Source of the DNA: Rhizobiaceae bacterium
Lineage (GTDB): Bacteria; Pseudomonadota; Alphaproteobacteria; Rhizobiales; Rhizobiaceae
Length of the DNA: 48,514 nt
Direction: 5' to 3'
Assembly (NCBI GenBank): GCA_029212415.1
Contig: JARGOF010000042.1
Span: forward strand, 1-48,514
Below are positions 9,212 to 19,331 of the stretch, piece by piece; position 1 is the stretch's first letter, and every line of letters starts with the position of its first letter. Position numbers and translations under genes: made by a program. The notes under the pieces were generated by a model. It worked only from the letters and a program-made list of their open reading frames with translations. It searched no databases and was not told the DNA's origin.

Positions 9212-9799
9212 TCACGACCTGTTTTGGGGCACTTGATAAAACCCGCTTTGTGTTAATATTGCAGACAATGGCACATCATGGGCCTCATGCGGAACCTGCT
9301 CGACTTCCTGCACGTCAAATGCCACGCCGATGAGCCTTGGTTGCTGACCCTTTTCATGCAATCGCGCAATCGCCCGATCATAATGGCCGGCACCATAGCC
9401 AATCCGGTTGCCCATCCTATCAAAGGCCGCCAGCGGCACCAGCATGACGGTCGGATCCAGCTCCGCTGCCTGCGGACCGGGACCAAATGTGCCAAATCCC
9501 GCATCGATGAATTCTGCGCCCCTGATCAATTCGCGAAAGACAATCCGCGTCCTGTCCAGAACGACAGGCAGACACAATCGCGCGCCCGTTTCTGCCAGAT
9601 GAAACATCAGGGGCCGGACATCGACTTCGGAGCGCATCGGCCAGAATCCCGAGACAATTTCTCCCGACAAAGGACCCAGGGCCTCAAACCCTATTTGATC
9701 AATCATCAGGCTGGCTTCAATGCGCGCTTCAATGGTCATGGAATCGCGCGCGGCAAGTGTGCGGCGACGCAATCCAGCTTTCAATTCCTGTGCACACAT
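9212..9799 (-). CDS. 5-formyltetrahydrofolate cyclo-ligase
   Basis: Enzyme of 195 aa that converts 5-formyl-THF with ATP to 5,10-methenyl-THF. N-terminal KAGLRRRTLAARDSM (phosphate-binding Lys and Arg) and the C-terminal signature RIGYGAGHYDRAIARL are present. It lies directly downstream of the 6S RNA and zapA on the same strand. The zapA / 6S RNA / 5-FCL arrangement (zapA-ssrS-ygfA in E. coli) is one of the best conserved RNA contexts in proteobacteria. Confidence 0.93.
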   Translation of the reverse strand: MCAQELKAGLRRRTLAARDSMTIEARIEASLMIDQIGFEALGPLSGEIVSGFWPMRSEVDVRPLMFHLAETGARLCLPVVLDRTRIVFRELIRGAEFIDAGFGTFGPGPQAAELDPTVMLVPLAAFDRMGNRIGYGAGHYDRAIARLHEKGQQPRLIGVAFDVQEVEQVPHEAHDVPLSAILTQSGFYQVPQNRS

Positions 9800-9819
9800 T
9801 GCACTTGTCCTGCTTGTCT

Positions 9820-9960
9820 GACTGCTCCAGCATGGCGGAACACCAAAGGAACTGCGTGCCGTGGAAGAATGTTTAAGGTGCGGTCCACAACAGCCGGTGG
9901 GATTATACGATCCCGGGAACCTACAACGTAGGTGGGTGCCATATGCTGAAACCCACGGGT
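9820..9960 (-). ncRNA. ssrS: 6S RNA (RNA polymerase-binding regulator)
   Basis: Non-coding stretch between zapA and the 5-FCL gene, where 6S RNA is found in proteobacteria. On the minus strand a closing stem forms from TTTCAGCAT (near 9944-9952) and ATGCTGGAG (near 9827-9835), a continuous 9-bp helix with wobbles, enclosing a long rod with the alphaproteobacterial-type core GGGATCGTATAATCCC near 9899-9914. No credible ORF is present. 6S RNA mimics an open promoter and sequesters housekeeping holoenzyme in slow growth. Ends are approximate. Confidence 0.75.
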
Positions 9961-10216
9961 CTCAACAGGGACAGCTCCCTTAGGATCAATTAAGGCCCCG
10001 GGGATTGAGTTCCCTGCCGAGAGGCGCAGACCGCAAGCTGAATATAAGGTCGCTGCGAACAAAGCACCAGCCCCAAATGAGGGTTATTGTGATGGCTGAA
10101 TAAATATTTGGCAGCGGCTATTGATGGCAGGTTCCCGGACACATTCTCGGGTACATTCCCCGGTACATTCCAAGACAGGATCAAAGGCACCGGCGCCGCC
10201 ACGATCAGCGGCGTCC

Positions 10217-10576
10217 TCAGCTCTTTTCCAGCTTTTGCGCAATGCGCTCTGCCTGGTCGGCGACCTGGCCGATAAGCTTGGCCATGGTGGCATCGGCATC
10301 ATCAACCTGTGCCAACGCCGTATCACGGGTTTTTTTCAGACTGTCGACTTCACTTTCAAGACCGCGCAATTTGCGCTGCACTTCACTGAGCTCATCCATC
10401 ACCAGGATGCCGGCCATCACCGTGATGCGCAGGTCACCCATTTCCCCGAACTCACCCTTAAGGTGGCTGACATAGCGGTCAAATTTGCCTGCAAGCTCGG
10501 TCAGGTGTTTCTCCTGCCCCTCTTCACAGGCCATGCGATAGGCCTTGCCGTCTATATTTACTGTGACCTGTGCCAT
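10217..10576 (-). CDS. zapA: cell division protein ZapA
   Basis: Small cytoplasmic FtsZ-ring stabiliser of 119 aa. It begins MAQVTVNIDGKAYRMACEEG, followed by LAGKFDRYVSHLKG, the typical ZapA beta-hairpin plus helix. The C-terminal half is a long coiled coil (about 62-118), which gives dimers and tetramers. It follows the DUF4164 gene by 9 nt, and the 6S RNA lies downstream, an arrangement conserved in the order. Confidence 0.93.
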   Translation of the reverse strand: MAQVTVNIDGKAYRMACEEGQEKHLTELAGKFDRYVSHLKGEFGEMGDLRITVMAGILVMDELSEVQRKLRGLESEVDSLKKTRDTALAQVDDADATMAKLIGQVADQAERIAQKLEKS

Positions 10577-10585
10577 AAGATTGCC

Positions 10586-10858
10586 CTACCGATCCAGAAC
10601 TGCCCGGATCGTTTCCATTGCTGTGACCAGTCTGCGTGACACTTCCTTGTTGGCTTCGGCCAACCGCTCGGCGCGTTCTTCCGAATGATCGAGCTCCTGG
10701 GCAAGCCGCGACCGGTCAGCGTTGAGACGCTGCACCTCTTCTTCGGCGTCGGCAAAATCACGCTCTTTCTCGACGCGGCCGTCAACCGCATTTTCGAGTC
10801 TGGAGAGAGCTTTGCTGAGGCCCTGAAGTGCTGTTTTTGCAGTATTCGCACCTGGCAT
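10586..10858 (-). CDS. DUF4164 coiled-coil protein
   Basis: Protein of 90 aa that is almost entirely heptad coiled coil (ENAVDGRVEKERDFADAEEE onwards, rich in Glu, Arg and Leu) and lacks membrane segments. It matches the small DUF4164 family that sits upstream of zapA in Hyphomicrobiales. The context suggests a role with ZapA at the divisome, but no function is proven. The ATG at 10858 is chosen for its AGGA 7 nt upstream; a TTG at 10864 is less likely. Confidence 0.82.
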   Translation of the reverse strand: MPGANTAKTALQGLSKALSRLENAVDGRVEKERDFADAEEEVQRLNADRSRLAQELDHSEERAERLAEANKEVSRRLVTAMETIRAVLDR

Positions 10859-11196
10859 TATCAATTCCTGTGCCTTGCGAGTTCACAATTCGTTTGATTC
10901 TCGGGCACTTATACCACAAAGATTAAGCGCTACAGGAAGCCGTCGTCAATCTTCTTGGCAATCTCACCTGTTTTGATTGGGGATAACCTGATCCAATTGG
11001 CCAATCCGATAACAATCAGGCATTTACACGGCAGCGATGCAATGATTTGCCACCTCTTAACACCCAAAACAGCGACGAAACAGCCTTTCGGCCATGTCAT
11101 TTATTGACTTCACCCCATCACCTGCTATGTGTCTCCTGCTTTCAATAGGAGCCCATAACGGGCTGCCGCAAGACACCCTGAAAAAGCTGAATTGTC
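10859..11196. other. 338-bp divergent intergenic region (DUF4164 / tkt)
   Basis: No ORF or RNA gene could be supported. It should hold promoters for the zapA group (minus) and tkt (plus). On the plus strand TTGACT at 11104-11109 could be a -35 box, with a weak -10 (TATGTG) 16 nt later. A 10-bp palindrome ATTGGCCAAT lies near 10995-11004 in a stretch where GATAAC repeats on either side. No recognised regulator site. Confidence 0.4.
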
Positions 11197-13203
11197 ATGA
11201 TCCCACGCGAAAAACATGAACGGATGGCCAACGCGATCCGCTTTCTCTCAATGGATGCCGTCGAGAAGGCCAAATCCGGCCACCCTGGGCTGCCAATGGG
11301 CGCTGCCGACGTTGCGACAGTCCTGTTCACCAAATTTCTGACCTTCGATCCCAAGCACCCGAAGTGGCCAAACCGCGACCGGTTTGTCCTTTCTGCCGGT
11401 CATGGATCGATGCTGATCTATTCCCTGCTCTACCTGCTCGGCTACGAAGACATCACCATCGACGAAATCAAGAATTTCCGTCAATTGGGCTCCAAGACGG
11501 CAGGCCACCCGGAATACGGTCATGCCGCAGGCATTGAAACCACCACCGGACCTTTGGGTCAGGGCCTTGGCAATGCCGTCGGAATGGCCATCGCGGAACG
11601 CAAGCTGGCCGATGAATTCGGCAGCGACATCGTCGATCACCACACCTATGTGCTGGCCGGTGACGGTTGTCTGATGGAAGGCATCAGCCAGGAAGCGCTC
11701 TCCCTGGCCGGGCACCTCAAACTCAACAAACTCATCGTCTTTTGGGACAACAATGGAATTTCCATCGACGGCGCCGTGAGCCTCGCCGATTCGACCGATC
11801 AGATCGCCCGTTTCAATGCCTCGGGCTGGAACACGATCGCGGTTGACGGCCATGATCCCGATGCCATTGCCGCCGCAATCGAAACGGCGCAGAAATCCGA
11901 AAAACCCACCTTGATTGCCTGCAAGACAATCATTGGATTTGGTGCACCGACCAAGGCAGGCACTGCCAAGGCCCATGGTTCACCGCTTGGTGCCGAAGAC
12001 ATCGCCGGTGCGCGCAAGGCGCTCGGATGGACATCGGAACCTTTTGATATCCCTTCAGATATTCTCGATTGCTGGCGCCTTGCCGGCCTGCGCTCGACCA
12101 AGGAACGCAAGGCATGGGAAGAGCGCCTGGCTGAAACCGATGCGGACAGCCGTGCAGCCTTCACCCGTCGCATGAGCGGCGACCTGCCGGGCGGCTTCGA
12201 TTCCGCCATTGATGCCTACAAGAAGAAACTGGCAGATGAACAGCCGAAGCTGGCAACACGCAAATCCTCCGAGGATGCGCTGACCATCATCAATGGCGTT
12301 GTGCCCGAGACGATTGGTGGCTCGGCTGACCTGACCGGCTCGAACAATACCAAGACCGAGCAGACCGCCTCGATCACGCCGGACGATTTTTCCGGGCGCT
12401 ATATCCACTACGGCATCCGCGAGCACGGCATGGCAGCGGCCATGAACGGCATCGCCCTGCATGGCGGATTGATCCCCTATTCGGGTGGGTTTCTGATCTT
12501 TTCCGATTATTGCCGACCTTCGATCCGGCTTGCCGCCCTTATGGGCATTCGCGTCATTCACGTCTTTACCCATGATTCCATCGGGCTTGGCGAAGATGGC
12601 CCGACGCATCAGCCGGTGGAACATCTGGCCGCCCTGCGTGCCATTCCCAACCTGCTGACATTCAGACCGGCAGACGCCACTGAAACAGCCGAATGCTGGC
12701 AATTGGCGCTGGAATCGGAAGCCAGACCCTCGGGTATCGCGCTGACGCGCCAGAACCTGCCCTCCGTGCGCACCAGCTATATCGCAGAAAACATGTGCGC
12801 TTACGGCGCCTATGATCTGGTGCCGGCCAGTGATGCCGACGTCACCATATTCGCTTCAGGCTCCGAAGTGGAAATTGCACTGGAGGCGCGCGAAAAGATC
12901 GAGGCGTCAGGCCACACCGTGCGTGTTGTTTCCGTGCCAAGTTTTGAACTGTTTGAAGAGCAGTCGGAAGAATACAAGCAATGTATTCTCGGCACCTCAC
13001 CCGTCAAGGTCGCCATCGAAGCGGCTGTCCGTCAGGGCTGGGACCGGTTCATCGGCAATGACGGTATCTTCATTGGCATGAAAGGCTTTGGCGCATCAGG
13101 ACCTTATCAGGAACTCTACGCCCATTTCGGAATTACCGCTGACGCAACTTTCGAAGCTGTCGAGGCAAAATTGAACAATCTGGCAGGACAGGAAGAGACC
13201 TGA
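11197..13203 (+). CDS. tkt: transketolase
   Basis: Full-length thiamine-diphosphate enzyme of 668 aa that moves two-carbon units in the pentose phosphate pathway. The N-terminal [26 protein letters not shown] is typical. The ThDP/metal motif runs from [13 protein letters not shown] to DNNGISIDG (about 157-192). The pyrimidine domain carries [13 protein letters not shown] with the catalytic Glu, and the phosphate site [19 protein letters not shown] is intact. It opens the plus-strand tkt-gap-DUF1272-pgk-fba block. Confidence 0.98.
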   Translation: MIPREKHERMANAIRFLSMDAVEKAKSGHPGLPMGAADVATVLFTKFLTFDPKHPKWPNRDRFVLSAGHGSMLIYSLLYLLGYEDITIDEIKNFRQLGSKTAGHPEYGHAAGIETTTGPLGQGLGNAVGMAIAERKLADEFGSDIVDHHTYVLAGDGCLMEGISQEALSLAGHLKLNKLIVFWDNNGISIDGAVSLADSTDQIARFNASGWNTIAVDGHDPDAIAAAIETAQKSEKPTLIACKTIIGFGAPTKAGTAKAHGSPLGAEDIAGARKALGWTSEPFDIPSDILDCWRLAGLRSTKERKAWEERLAETDADSRAAFTRRMSGDLPGGFDSAIDAYKKKLADEQPKLATRKSSEDALTIINGVVPETIGGSADLTGSNNTKTEQTASITPDDFSGRYIHYGIREHGMAAAMNGIALHGGLIPYSGGFLIFSDYCRPSIRLAALMGIRVIHVFTHDSIGLGEDGPTHQPVEHLAALRAIPNLLTFRPADATETAECWQLALESEARPSGIALTRQNLPSVRTSYIAENMCAYGAYDLVPASDADVTIFASGSEVEIALEAREKIEASGHTVRVVSVPSFELFEEQSEEYKQCILGTSPVKVAIEAAVRQGWDRFIGNDGIFIGMKGFGASGPYQELYAHFGITADATFEAVEAKLNNLAGQEET

Positions 13204-13280
13204 TCCCTGCCCGCAGGAATGGGCGCTGAGCAATCAGGTCCAGCCCGCTGCAATTGCACCTAAAGATCGGAGAAATGTTC

Positions 13281-14282
13281 ATGACCGTTAAAGTTGCCAT
13301 CAACGGGTTTGGTCGCATAGGCCGCAACGTGCTTCGCGCCATCATCGAATCGGGACGCACCGATATCGAGGTTGTTGCCATCAATGATCTGGGCCCGGTT
13401 GAAACCAATGCCCACCTGATGCGCTATGACAGTGTGCATGGCCGCTTTCCTGGAACCGTCACTGTTGACGGCGACACGATTGATGTCGGCAGAGGCCCGA
13501 TCAAGGTCACGGCCATCCGTGATCCAAAGGAATTGCCCTGGGGCGATGTGGATATTGCCATGGAATGCACCGGCATCTTCACCTCCCGTGACAAGGCTGC
13601 CCTGCATCTTGCAAACGGCTCGAAACGTGTCCTCGTTTCAGCGCCGGCCAGCGGCGCCGACAAGACCATCGTCTTTGGTGTCAATCACAATACATTGACC
13701 AGCGATGATCTGGTTGTTTCCAACGCATCCTGCACCACCAACTGCCTTTCACCGGTTGCCTATGTTCTGAACAAGACCTTTGGCATCGAAAAAGGCTTCA
13801 TGACAACAATCCACTCCTATACAGGCGACCAGCCGACGCTGGACACCATGCACAAGGATCTGTACCGCGGCCGTGCTGCCGCCGTGTCGATGATCCCCAC
13901 CTCCACCGGTGCGGCAAAGGCCGTTGGCCTCGTGCTGCCTGAACTCAATGGCAAGCTTGATGGCGTTGCCATTCGTGTGCCGACGCCCAATGTGTCGGTC
14001 GTCGACCTGAATGTCATCACCAGCCGCGCCACCACCATCGAAGAGATCAACAGTGCCATTCGCGAAGCAGCCGATGGTGAACTCAAGGGCATCCTGGGCT
14101 ACACGGATGAGCCTCTGGTCTCCATCGACATGAACCACGATTCCCATTCGTCCATTTTCCACATGGACCAGACAAAGGTTCTGGATGGAACCTTTGTGCG
14201 CATTCTGACTTGGTATGACAATGAATGGGGTTTCTCCAACCGCATGTCTGACACGGCAGTGGCCATGGGGAAACTCATCTGA
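13281..14282 (+). CDS. gap: glyceraldehyde-3-phosphate dehydrogenase, type I
   Basis: Glycolytic and gluconeogenic enzyme of 333 aa. The N-terminal Rossmann motif [14 protein letters not shown] and NDLGP (Asp36, the position that favours NAD) are present, as are catalytic Cys151 in [12 protein letters not shown] and the His in the HSYTGDQ segment. The frame extends to 13254, but a GGAG at 13269-13272 lies 8 nt before the ATG at 13281 and this is the family start. It lies 77 nt after tkt and 35 nt before the DUF1272 gene. Confidence 0.98.
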   Translation: MTVKVAINGFGRIGRNVLRAIIESGRTDIEVVAINDLGPVETNAHLMRYDSVHGRFPGTVTVDGDTIDVGRGPIKVTAIRDPKELPWGDVDIAMECTGIFTSRDKAALHLANGSKRVLVSAPASGADKTIVFGVNHNTLTSDDLVVSNASCTTNCLSPVAYVLNKTFGIEKGFMTTIHSYTGDQPTLDTMHKDLYRGRAAAVSMIPTSTGAAKAVGLVLPELNGKLDGVAIRVPTPNVSVVDLNVITSRATTIEEINSAIREAADGELKGILGYTDEPLVSIDMNHDSHSSIFHMDQTKVLDGTFVRILTWYDNEWGFSNRMSDTAVAMGKLI

Positions 14283-14317
14283 GATCTGTCGACTTCTTGA
14301 AATAAGGGTTCGGGCGC

Positions 14318-14626
14318 ATGTTGCAGATAAGGCCGAATTGCGAATATTGCGATAAGGATCTTGCCGCTGACGCGCCCGACGCCCGCATATGCAGCTATGA
14401 GTGCACATTCTGCGCTGATTGCGTGGACAATGTGCTGCACAATGTATGCCCGAACTGCGGTGGCGGCTTTGAAAAACGGCCCATCCGGCCGCAGCGCGCC
14501 CATCGCAAGGGGGCCGGTCTGGCCCATGCACCGGCATCGACGCAGCGGGTGCACCTCAAGCATGACCGCGACACACTCGCCACATTCACCCTGCCATTGA
14601 GCAATATTCCGCCAGAAGAGCGCTGA
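14318..14626 (+). CDS. DUF1272 zinc-ribbon-like protein
   Basis: Small protein of 102 aa of the DUF1272 family. The first 60 residues hold eight cysteines in pairs ([28 protein letters not shown]), so one or two zinc-knuckle sites are likely. The C-terminal 45 residues are basic and low in structure. It sits between gap and pgk, 2 nt before the pgk start, so it is translated in the same mRNA as glycolytic enzymes. Its function is unknown. Confidence 0.82.
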   Translation: MLQIRPNCEYCDKDLAADAPDARICSYECTFCADCVDNVLHNVCPNCGGGFEKRPIRPQRAHRKGAGLAHAPASTQRVHLKHDRDTLATFTLPLSNIPPEER

Positions 14627-14628
14627 TC

Positions 14629-15825
14629 ATGACTGACTTCAAAACACTCGATTCCATTGATAATCTTGCCGGTAAAAAAGTCCTCGTTCGTGTTGATCTC
14701 AATGTGCCGGTCCGCGATGGCACTGTCACCGATACGACCCGTATCGAGCGCGTGGCGCCCACATTGCGTGAATTGTCCACCAAAGGCGCGCGGGTCATTC
14801 TGCTGGCGCATTTTGGCCGTCCGGACGGCCATGTGGTCGAAACCATGTCGCTTCGACCGATTGCCCACAAGGTCGAGGAAATCCTCGACCAAAGGGTGCA
14901 TTTTGCCACCGATTGCATCGGCGAACCGGCGCAGGAAGCCATAGAGGCCATGACCGATGGCGACATCCTGCTGCTGGAAAACGTCCGGTTTCATCCCGGC
15001 GAAGAAAAAAATGATGCCGCCTTTGCAGCGCAACTTGCTCAAAATGGCGATATCTATGTCAATGATGCCTTTTCGGCCGCCCACCGGGCCCATGCATCGA
15101 CTGAAGGAATCGCCCATCTTCTGCCCTCCTATGCGGGCCGCACCATGCAGGCCGAACTGGAAGCTCTTGAAAAGGGTCTCGGAAACCCGGCACGGCCGGT
15201 TGTTGCCATCGTCGGCGGCGCAAAAGTGTCCACCAAGCTGGATCTGCTGATGAACCTTGTCGGTCAGGTTGATGCTTTGGTGATTGGCGGCGGCATGGCC
15301 AATACCTTTCTTGCGGCCAAGGGAACAGCCGTTGGAAAATCGCTTTGCGAGCATGATCTTGCGGCCACCGCCAAGCAGATCATGATCGAGGCGGCAGCAA
15401 AAAATTGCGCCATCGTTCTGCCGGTGGACGGGGTTGTCGCAGAAGAATTCAAGGCCGGTGCAGCAAACCAGACAGTCGACATCAATGCGGTCCCTGCCAA
15501 TGCCATGATCCTCGATCTCGGCCCAAAATCCGTTGCGACCATCAACGACTGGATCGCCAAGGCAAGAACCCTTGTGTGGAATGGCCCGCTCGGCGCCTTC
15601 GAAATAGAGCCCTTTGATGCGGCAACCGTGGCAGCGGCCAAATTTGCCGCGCAGCAGACCTGTGAAGGCCTGCTGACCTCCGTGGCAGGCGGCGGCGATA
15701 CTGTCGCCGCACTCAACCTTGCCGGCGTCACCGACGATTTTACCTATGTCTCCACCGCTGGCGGCGCCTTTCTAGAGTGGATGGAAGGCAAACCACTGCC
15801 AGGCGTCAATGCCTTGAAAAATTAG
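14629..15825 (+). CDS. pgk: phosphoglycerate kinase
   Basis: Monomeric kinase of 398 aa that transfers phosphate between 1,3-bisphosphoglycerate and ADP. The signature [11 protein letters not shown] lies at about 20-30. The substrate-site arginines ([22 protein letters not shown]), the nucleotide site ([10 protein letters not shown]) and the hinge and glycine-rich C-terminus ([25 protein letters not shown]) are intact. Probably co-transcribed from gap through DUF1272. Confidence 0.98.
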   Translation: MTDFKTLDSIDNLAGKKVLVRVDLNVPVRDGTVTDTTRIERVAPTLRELSTKGARVILLAHFGRPDGHVVETMSLRPIAHKVEEILDQRVHFATDCIGEPAQEAIEAMTDGDILLLENVRFHPGEEKNDAAFAAQLAQNGDIYVNDAFSAAHRAHASTEGIAHLLPSYAGRTMQAELEALEKGLGNPARPVVAIVGGAKVSTKLDLLMNLVGQVDALVIGGGMANTFLAAKGTAVGKSLCEHDLAATAKQIMIEAAAKNCAIVLPVDGVVAEEFKAGAANQTVDINAVPANAMILDLGPKSVATINDWIAKARTLVWNGPLGAFEIEPFDAATVAAAKFAAQQTCEGLLTSVAGGGDTVAALNLAGVTDDFTYVSTAGGAFLEWMEGKPLPGVNALKN

Positions 15826-15894
15826 GCCGGGTTAGACGTCAATCAGCTCTGATGCAGCCAGATTTGACTTCATACAAAATGATCTAAGGATTTC

Positions 15895-15921
15895 AAACGA
15901 TTGAATATTTTTCAATCGTTT
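15895..15921. repeat. perfect 11-bp inverted repeat between pgk and fba
   Basis: AAACGATTGAA and TTCAATCGTTT are exact complements around a 5-nt AT-rich loop. It lies 70 nt after the pgk stop and about 160 nt before the fba start. There is no T-run on the plus side, so it is either a weak terminator for pgk or an operator for a dimeric regulator of fba. Confidence 0.6.
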
Positions 15922-16083
15922 CAATTCCTGATGGTGCTATTTTCCTGACAAAAAACTTCTGCTATCGCCAGTGCAATGTAACCGGCCGGAGCCTGATATC
16001 GGGTGCTCCGGCAGACAAACATGCATGGCAGCGCTGTTCATCAATTGGCGGCTGCCGGCAACCGGCATCAGGAGATTCACCAA

Positions 16084-17109
16084 ATGAGCGAACGTCTGGA
16101 AGACATAGCCGCAGCGATGGTTGCGTCAGGCAAAGGTCTGTTGGCAGCCGATGAATCCAGCGGAACCATCAAGAAGCGTTTTGACTCGATCAATGTCGAA
16201 TGCACTGAGGAAAACCGCCGGGACTATCGCGAAATGCTGTTTCGCTCAAATGAGGCCATGCACAATCACATCTCCGGCGTCATCCTTTTCGATGAAACCC
16301 TGCGCCAGAAGGCAGCAGACGGAACACCGCTGGTTGACATCATCCGGGCATCCGGCGCCATCCCCGGCATCAAGGTTGACGGCGGGGCCAAGCCGCTGGC
16401 AGCGCATCCGGGTGAAACAATCACCGAAGGCCTCGACGGACTGCGTGAGCGTCTGGCCGAATATTATCGCCTTGGAGCCCGGTTTGCCAAATGGCGGGGC
16501 GTCATCTCGATTTCCTCTTCCCTGCCCACCAGTGGCGCTGTCCATGCCAATGCCCATGCGCTGGCGCGTTATGCGGCGCTGTGCCAGGAAGCCGGCATCG
16601 TCCCCATTGTCGAACCGGAAGTCGTCATGGACGGCAAGCCCGGAGATCATTCGATAGACCGCTGCTTTGAAGTGACAGAGCAGGTGCTGCGTGCTGTTTT
16701 TGCCGAGCTTTATCAGGCACGTGTCAATCTGGAAGGCACCATCCTGAAGCCAAACATGGTGATCGACGGAAAGAATGCCCGCAAGGCCTCTGTTGAAGAA
16801 GTGGCCGAAAAGACCATTCGCTGCCTCAAGGCGACTGTCCCGGCCCTGATACCGGGCATTGCCTTCCTGTCGGGTGGTCAATCCGACGAAGAGGCAACGG
16901 CGCATCTGTCCGCCATGAACGCCGGGCATGACCTGCCATGGCAACTGACCTTCTCCTACGGCCGTGCTCTGCAGGCCGCTTGCCTGAGTGCATGGGGTGG
17001 AAAATCGGAAAATGTTGCAGCCGGTCAGCGGGCCTTCACCCACCGGGCGAAAATGAACGGTCTGGCGACGACCGGCAACTGGACACCGGCGCTCGAAAAG
17101 GCCGCCTGA
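16084..17109 (+). CDS. class I fructose-bisphosphate aldolase
   Basis: Schiff-base (metal-independent) aldolase of 341 aa. The N-terminal LLAADESSGTIKKRF is the class I signature. The Lys region LEGTILKPNMV holds the Schiff-base lysine, and the second active-site segment FRSNEAMHNHISGVILFDETL is conserved. The C-terminus lacks the vertebrate-type YTY end. The ATG at 16084 has AGGAG 9 nt upstream; the frame upstream to 16003 is not family-like. It follows pgk after a 258-nt gap with an inverted repeat, so it may have its own promoter. Confidence 0.95.
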   Translation: MSERLEDIAAAMVASGKGLLAADESSGTIKKRFDSINVECTEENRRDYREMLFRSNEAMHNHISGVILFDETLRQKAADGTPLVDIIRASGAIPGIKVDGGAKPLAAHPGETITEGLDGLRERLAEYYRLGARFAKWRGVISISSSLPTSGAVHANAHALARYAALCQEAGIVPIVEPEVVMDGKPGDHSIDRCFEVTEQVLRAVFAELYQARVNLEGTILKPNMVIDGKNARKASVEEVAEKTIRCLKATVPALIPGIAFLSGGQSDEEATAHLSAMNAGHDLPWQLTFSYGRALQAACLSAWGGKSENVAAGQRAFTHRAKMNGLATTGNWTPALEKAA

Positions 17110-17227
17110 CGGCAGCCCCTCGATAGCACTTTGGCAAATGTTGCAGCAATTGTTCAAGCTTGACACTTTGCCGTCACCGGGGTGAAAAGAGCCGGAATCT
17201 TTTTGAAACTGAATCCGGTTCGAACAC

Positions 17228-17971
17228 ATGAACACTTTAATCTACAGCCTCGCCAGCTGGCTGCTGGTCCCGGTGGCATTTGTCCAGGGGTTGCAGGTTC
17301 GTGCGCGGACACCACGCCTTACCCCGCCTCCAGGGCTGCCATTTGGTCAGGTCGGCGACAAAAGCCCGGACTATCGGCTACTGGTGGTGGGTGATTCCTC
17401 GGCGGCAGGTGTTGGCGCTGACAGCATCGATCAAACAGTCGGCCCGCAGGTGGCGCAAATCCTCCATGCAAAAACCGGCCAGTCGGTTTACTGGCGCAAC
17501 GCCGGTTCGAACTCGGCGATAAGCCAAGAGATTCGCGACCACGTCGTCCCCAATCTGGAGCATCATCCCTATACCCATATTGTTGTCACTGTGGGCACCA
17601 ATGACATAAAGAACTTTCTGACCGCACGGCGCTTCAAGAAGGGCTTTGGCGGTCTGCTTTATGCCCTGAGGGCAAAATGGCCGGCGGCGGCGATCATCTG
17701 GTCGCCGGTGATTGATCTGCGCACCGTTCCCAATCTGCCCCCCCTGCTGGCAAACATCCTGGAAATGCGCGCCAAAATCATGAACAGGCTGGGGCGCCAG
17801 CTCTGTGCCGAGCGCTATGCCATCGTTGCTCCGCAATTGCAGACAATGGATGCCTCCGGTTTCGCAGTGGACGGATTTCACGCAGGTCCGACCGGTTATC
17901 ATGCCTGGGCGCAATTGCTGGCCACAGCAATTGTCGAAAAAGCACCCCTGGCCGGTCCGGACAAGGGATAA
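17228..17971 (+). CDS. SGNH/GDSL-family esterase-like hydrolase
   Basis: Protein of 247 aa with an N-terminal hydrophobic segment (residues 5-22) that may anchor or export it. SGNH blocks are visible: block I VVGDSSAAGVG (nucleophile Ser57), block III GTNDIKNF and block V VDGFHAGPTGYHAW (catalytic Asp and His). These enzymes deacylate lipids, sugars or thioesters; the substrate cannot be read from sequence. It lies about 120 nt after fba and converges on a small membrane-protein gene. Confidence 0.85.
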   Translation: MNTLIYSLASWLLVPVAFVQGLQVRARTPRLTPPPGLPFGQVGDKSPDYRLLVVGDSSAAGVGADSIDQTVGPQVAQILHAKTGQSVYWRNAGSNSAISQEIRDHVVPNLEHHPYTHIVVTVGTNDIKNFLTARRFKKGFGGLLYALRAKWPAAAIIWSPVIDLRTVPNLPPLLANILEMRAKIMNRLGRQLCAERYAIVAPQLQTMDASGFAVDGFHAGPTGYHAWAQLLATAIVEKAPLAGPDKG

Positions 17972-17979
17972 GGTCCCCT

Positions 17980-18135
17980 TTAAAACTGAATGGTCACCAC
18001 GAACATCATTGCAACAAAGGCAAAGATCGCAATCTTCCAGAAGTCGCCGCGCTTTTTCAGCCCCGGAAGACCGAGCGGCTTTATCAGATGCGCAATCATT
18101 GCTGCCAGCAGCACAAGCGCGATCACTTTGGTCAA
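17980..18135 (-). CDS. small membrane protein, 51 aa
   Basis: Two predicted membrane helices: KVIALVLLAAMIAHLI (about 3-18) and WKIAIFAFVAMMFVVTI (about 33-49). They are joined by a short basic loop with KPLGLPGLKKRGDF. A TTG at 18135 is chosen as start because a GGAG lies just upstream; no ATG occurs at a sensible place. It resembles a short uncharacterised protein common in Hyphomicrobiales. It lies after the quinone oxidoreductase gene on the same strand. Function unknown. Confidence 0.6.
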   Translation of the reverse strand: MTKVIALVLLAAMIAHLIKPLGLPGLKKRGDFWKIAIFAFVAMMFVVTIQF

Positions 18136-18213
18136 GATAGGCTCCAATTGGGTTTGTCCGGGCGATTGAACCGCCCGGCAATGCATCTGTGCGACTGGTT
18201 CAAATCATTGCTG

Positions 18214-19197
18214 CTAAGCGCTGACGTCCAGAATGATTTTTCCGATATGCTGTCCCTCTTCCATGCGGCTATGGGCGGCAGAGGCGCGTTCCAGCGGAAA
18301 CAGGGTATCCATGACAGGCGCGACCTTGCGCGCTTCCAGCAACGGCCAGACCTGCTGTTTGAGCTCCTGCGCAATGACGGCCTTGAATTCGACCGTACGG
18401 GGCCGAAGGGTTGAGCCCGTATGGGTCAGCCTCTTCATCATCAGCTTGGAAAAATCCGCCTCCGCGACCGGTCCGTGCAGAAATGCGATCTGCACGATCC
18501 GTCCATCCATTGCCGCAGCCTGATAGTTGCGTGCCACATAATCGCCGCCCACCATGTCGAGGATCACATCAGCGCCCTTGCCCTGCGTTGCATCCTTGAC
18601 GGCAGTGACAAAATCATCGTCGCGATAATTGATCGCCAGATCTGCACCAAGATCGCTGCATGCCTTGCATTTTTCCGCAGACCCTGCCGTGGCGATAACC
18701 GTGGCGCCAAAGGCCTTGGCCAGTTGGATAGCGGTCGTGCCAATGCCCGATGATCCGCCATGAACCAGAAACACCTCACCGGAGCGAAGGCCGCCACGCT
18801 GAAAGACATTGTGCCAGACTGTAAAGAAGGTCTCCGGCAACCCTGCAGCTTCACTGAAACTGAAGCCCTTTGGCATCATCAGGGCATTGCGTGCATCAAC
18901 AGTGCAAAATTGCGCGTAACCACCGCCCGGCAGAAGCGCACAGACCTGGTCACCAGCGGCAAATGAAGTCACACCCTCGCCCAGGGCAACGACCTCTCCA
19001 GCCACTTCCAGCCCGGGAATATTCGGTGCCCCCGGCGGCGGCGGATAAGCCCCCTGCCGTTGCAGGCAATCGGGCCGGTTCACACCGGCAGCCCTGACAG
19101 CAATCAGCAATTCTCCCGGACCGGCCTGCGGCTTTGGCCGCTCAACAAGTTCCAGAACCTCCGGACCACCGGGCTCACGAATTTCTACAGCTTTCAT
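18214..19197 (-). CDS. NAD(P)H-quinone oxidoreductase (PIG3/TIGR02824 type)
   Basis: Zinc-independent medium-chain dehydrogenase/reductase of 327 aa. The N-terminal GroES-like domain contains VRAAGVNRPDCLQRQGAYPPPPG and IPGLEVAGEV. The Rossmann domain carries VHGGSSGIGTTAIQLAKAFG, matching the PIG3 AxxGGVG-type motif. MDGRIVQIAFLHG and the C-terminal DTLFPLERASAAHSRMEEG are typical of the subfamily. It probably reduces quinones or enones with NADPH. Its start region is divergent from DUF1192, an arrangement seen in related genomes. Confidence 0.93.
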   Translation of the reverse strand: MKAVEIREPGGPEVLELVERPKPQAGPGELLIAVRAAGVNRPDCLQRQGAYPPPPGAPNIPGLEVAGEVVALGEGVTSFAAGDQVCALLPGGGYAQFCTVDARNALMMPKGFSFSEAAGLPETFFTVWHNVFQRGGLRSGEVFLVHGGSSGIGTTAIQLAKAFGATVIATAGSAEKCKACSDLGADLAINYRDDDFVTAVKDATQGKGADVILDMVGGDYVARNYQAAAMDGRIVQIAFLHGPVAEADFSKLMMKRLTHTGSTLRPRTVEFKAVIAQELKQQVWPLLEARKVAPVMDTLFPLERASAAHSRMEEGQHIGKIILDVSA

Positions 19198-19331
19198 TCC
19201 TTACCTCTTTGGACTGTCACCGGCTTGCCACAGCGAGCAGGTTGAAAAGATATCTGATCATCCCTTATCATTCAAAATCGGCAATGCACATGCCGGCAAG
19301 GCAGTGGCCGGCAACGAAAGGGAGAAATTCC

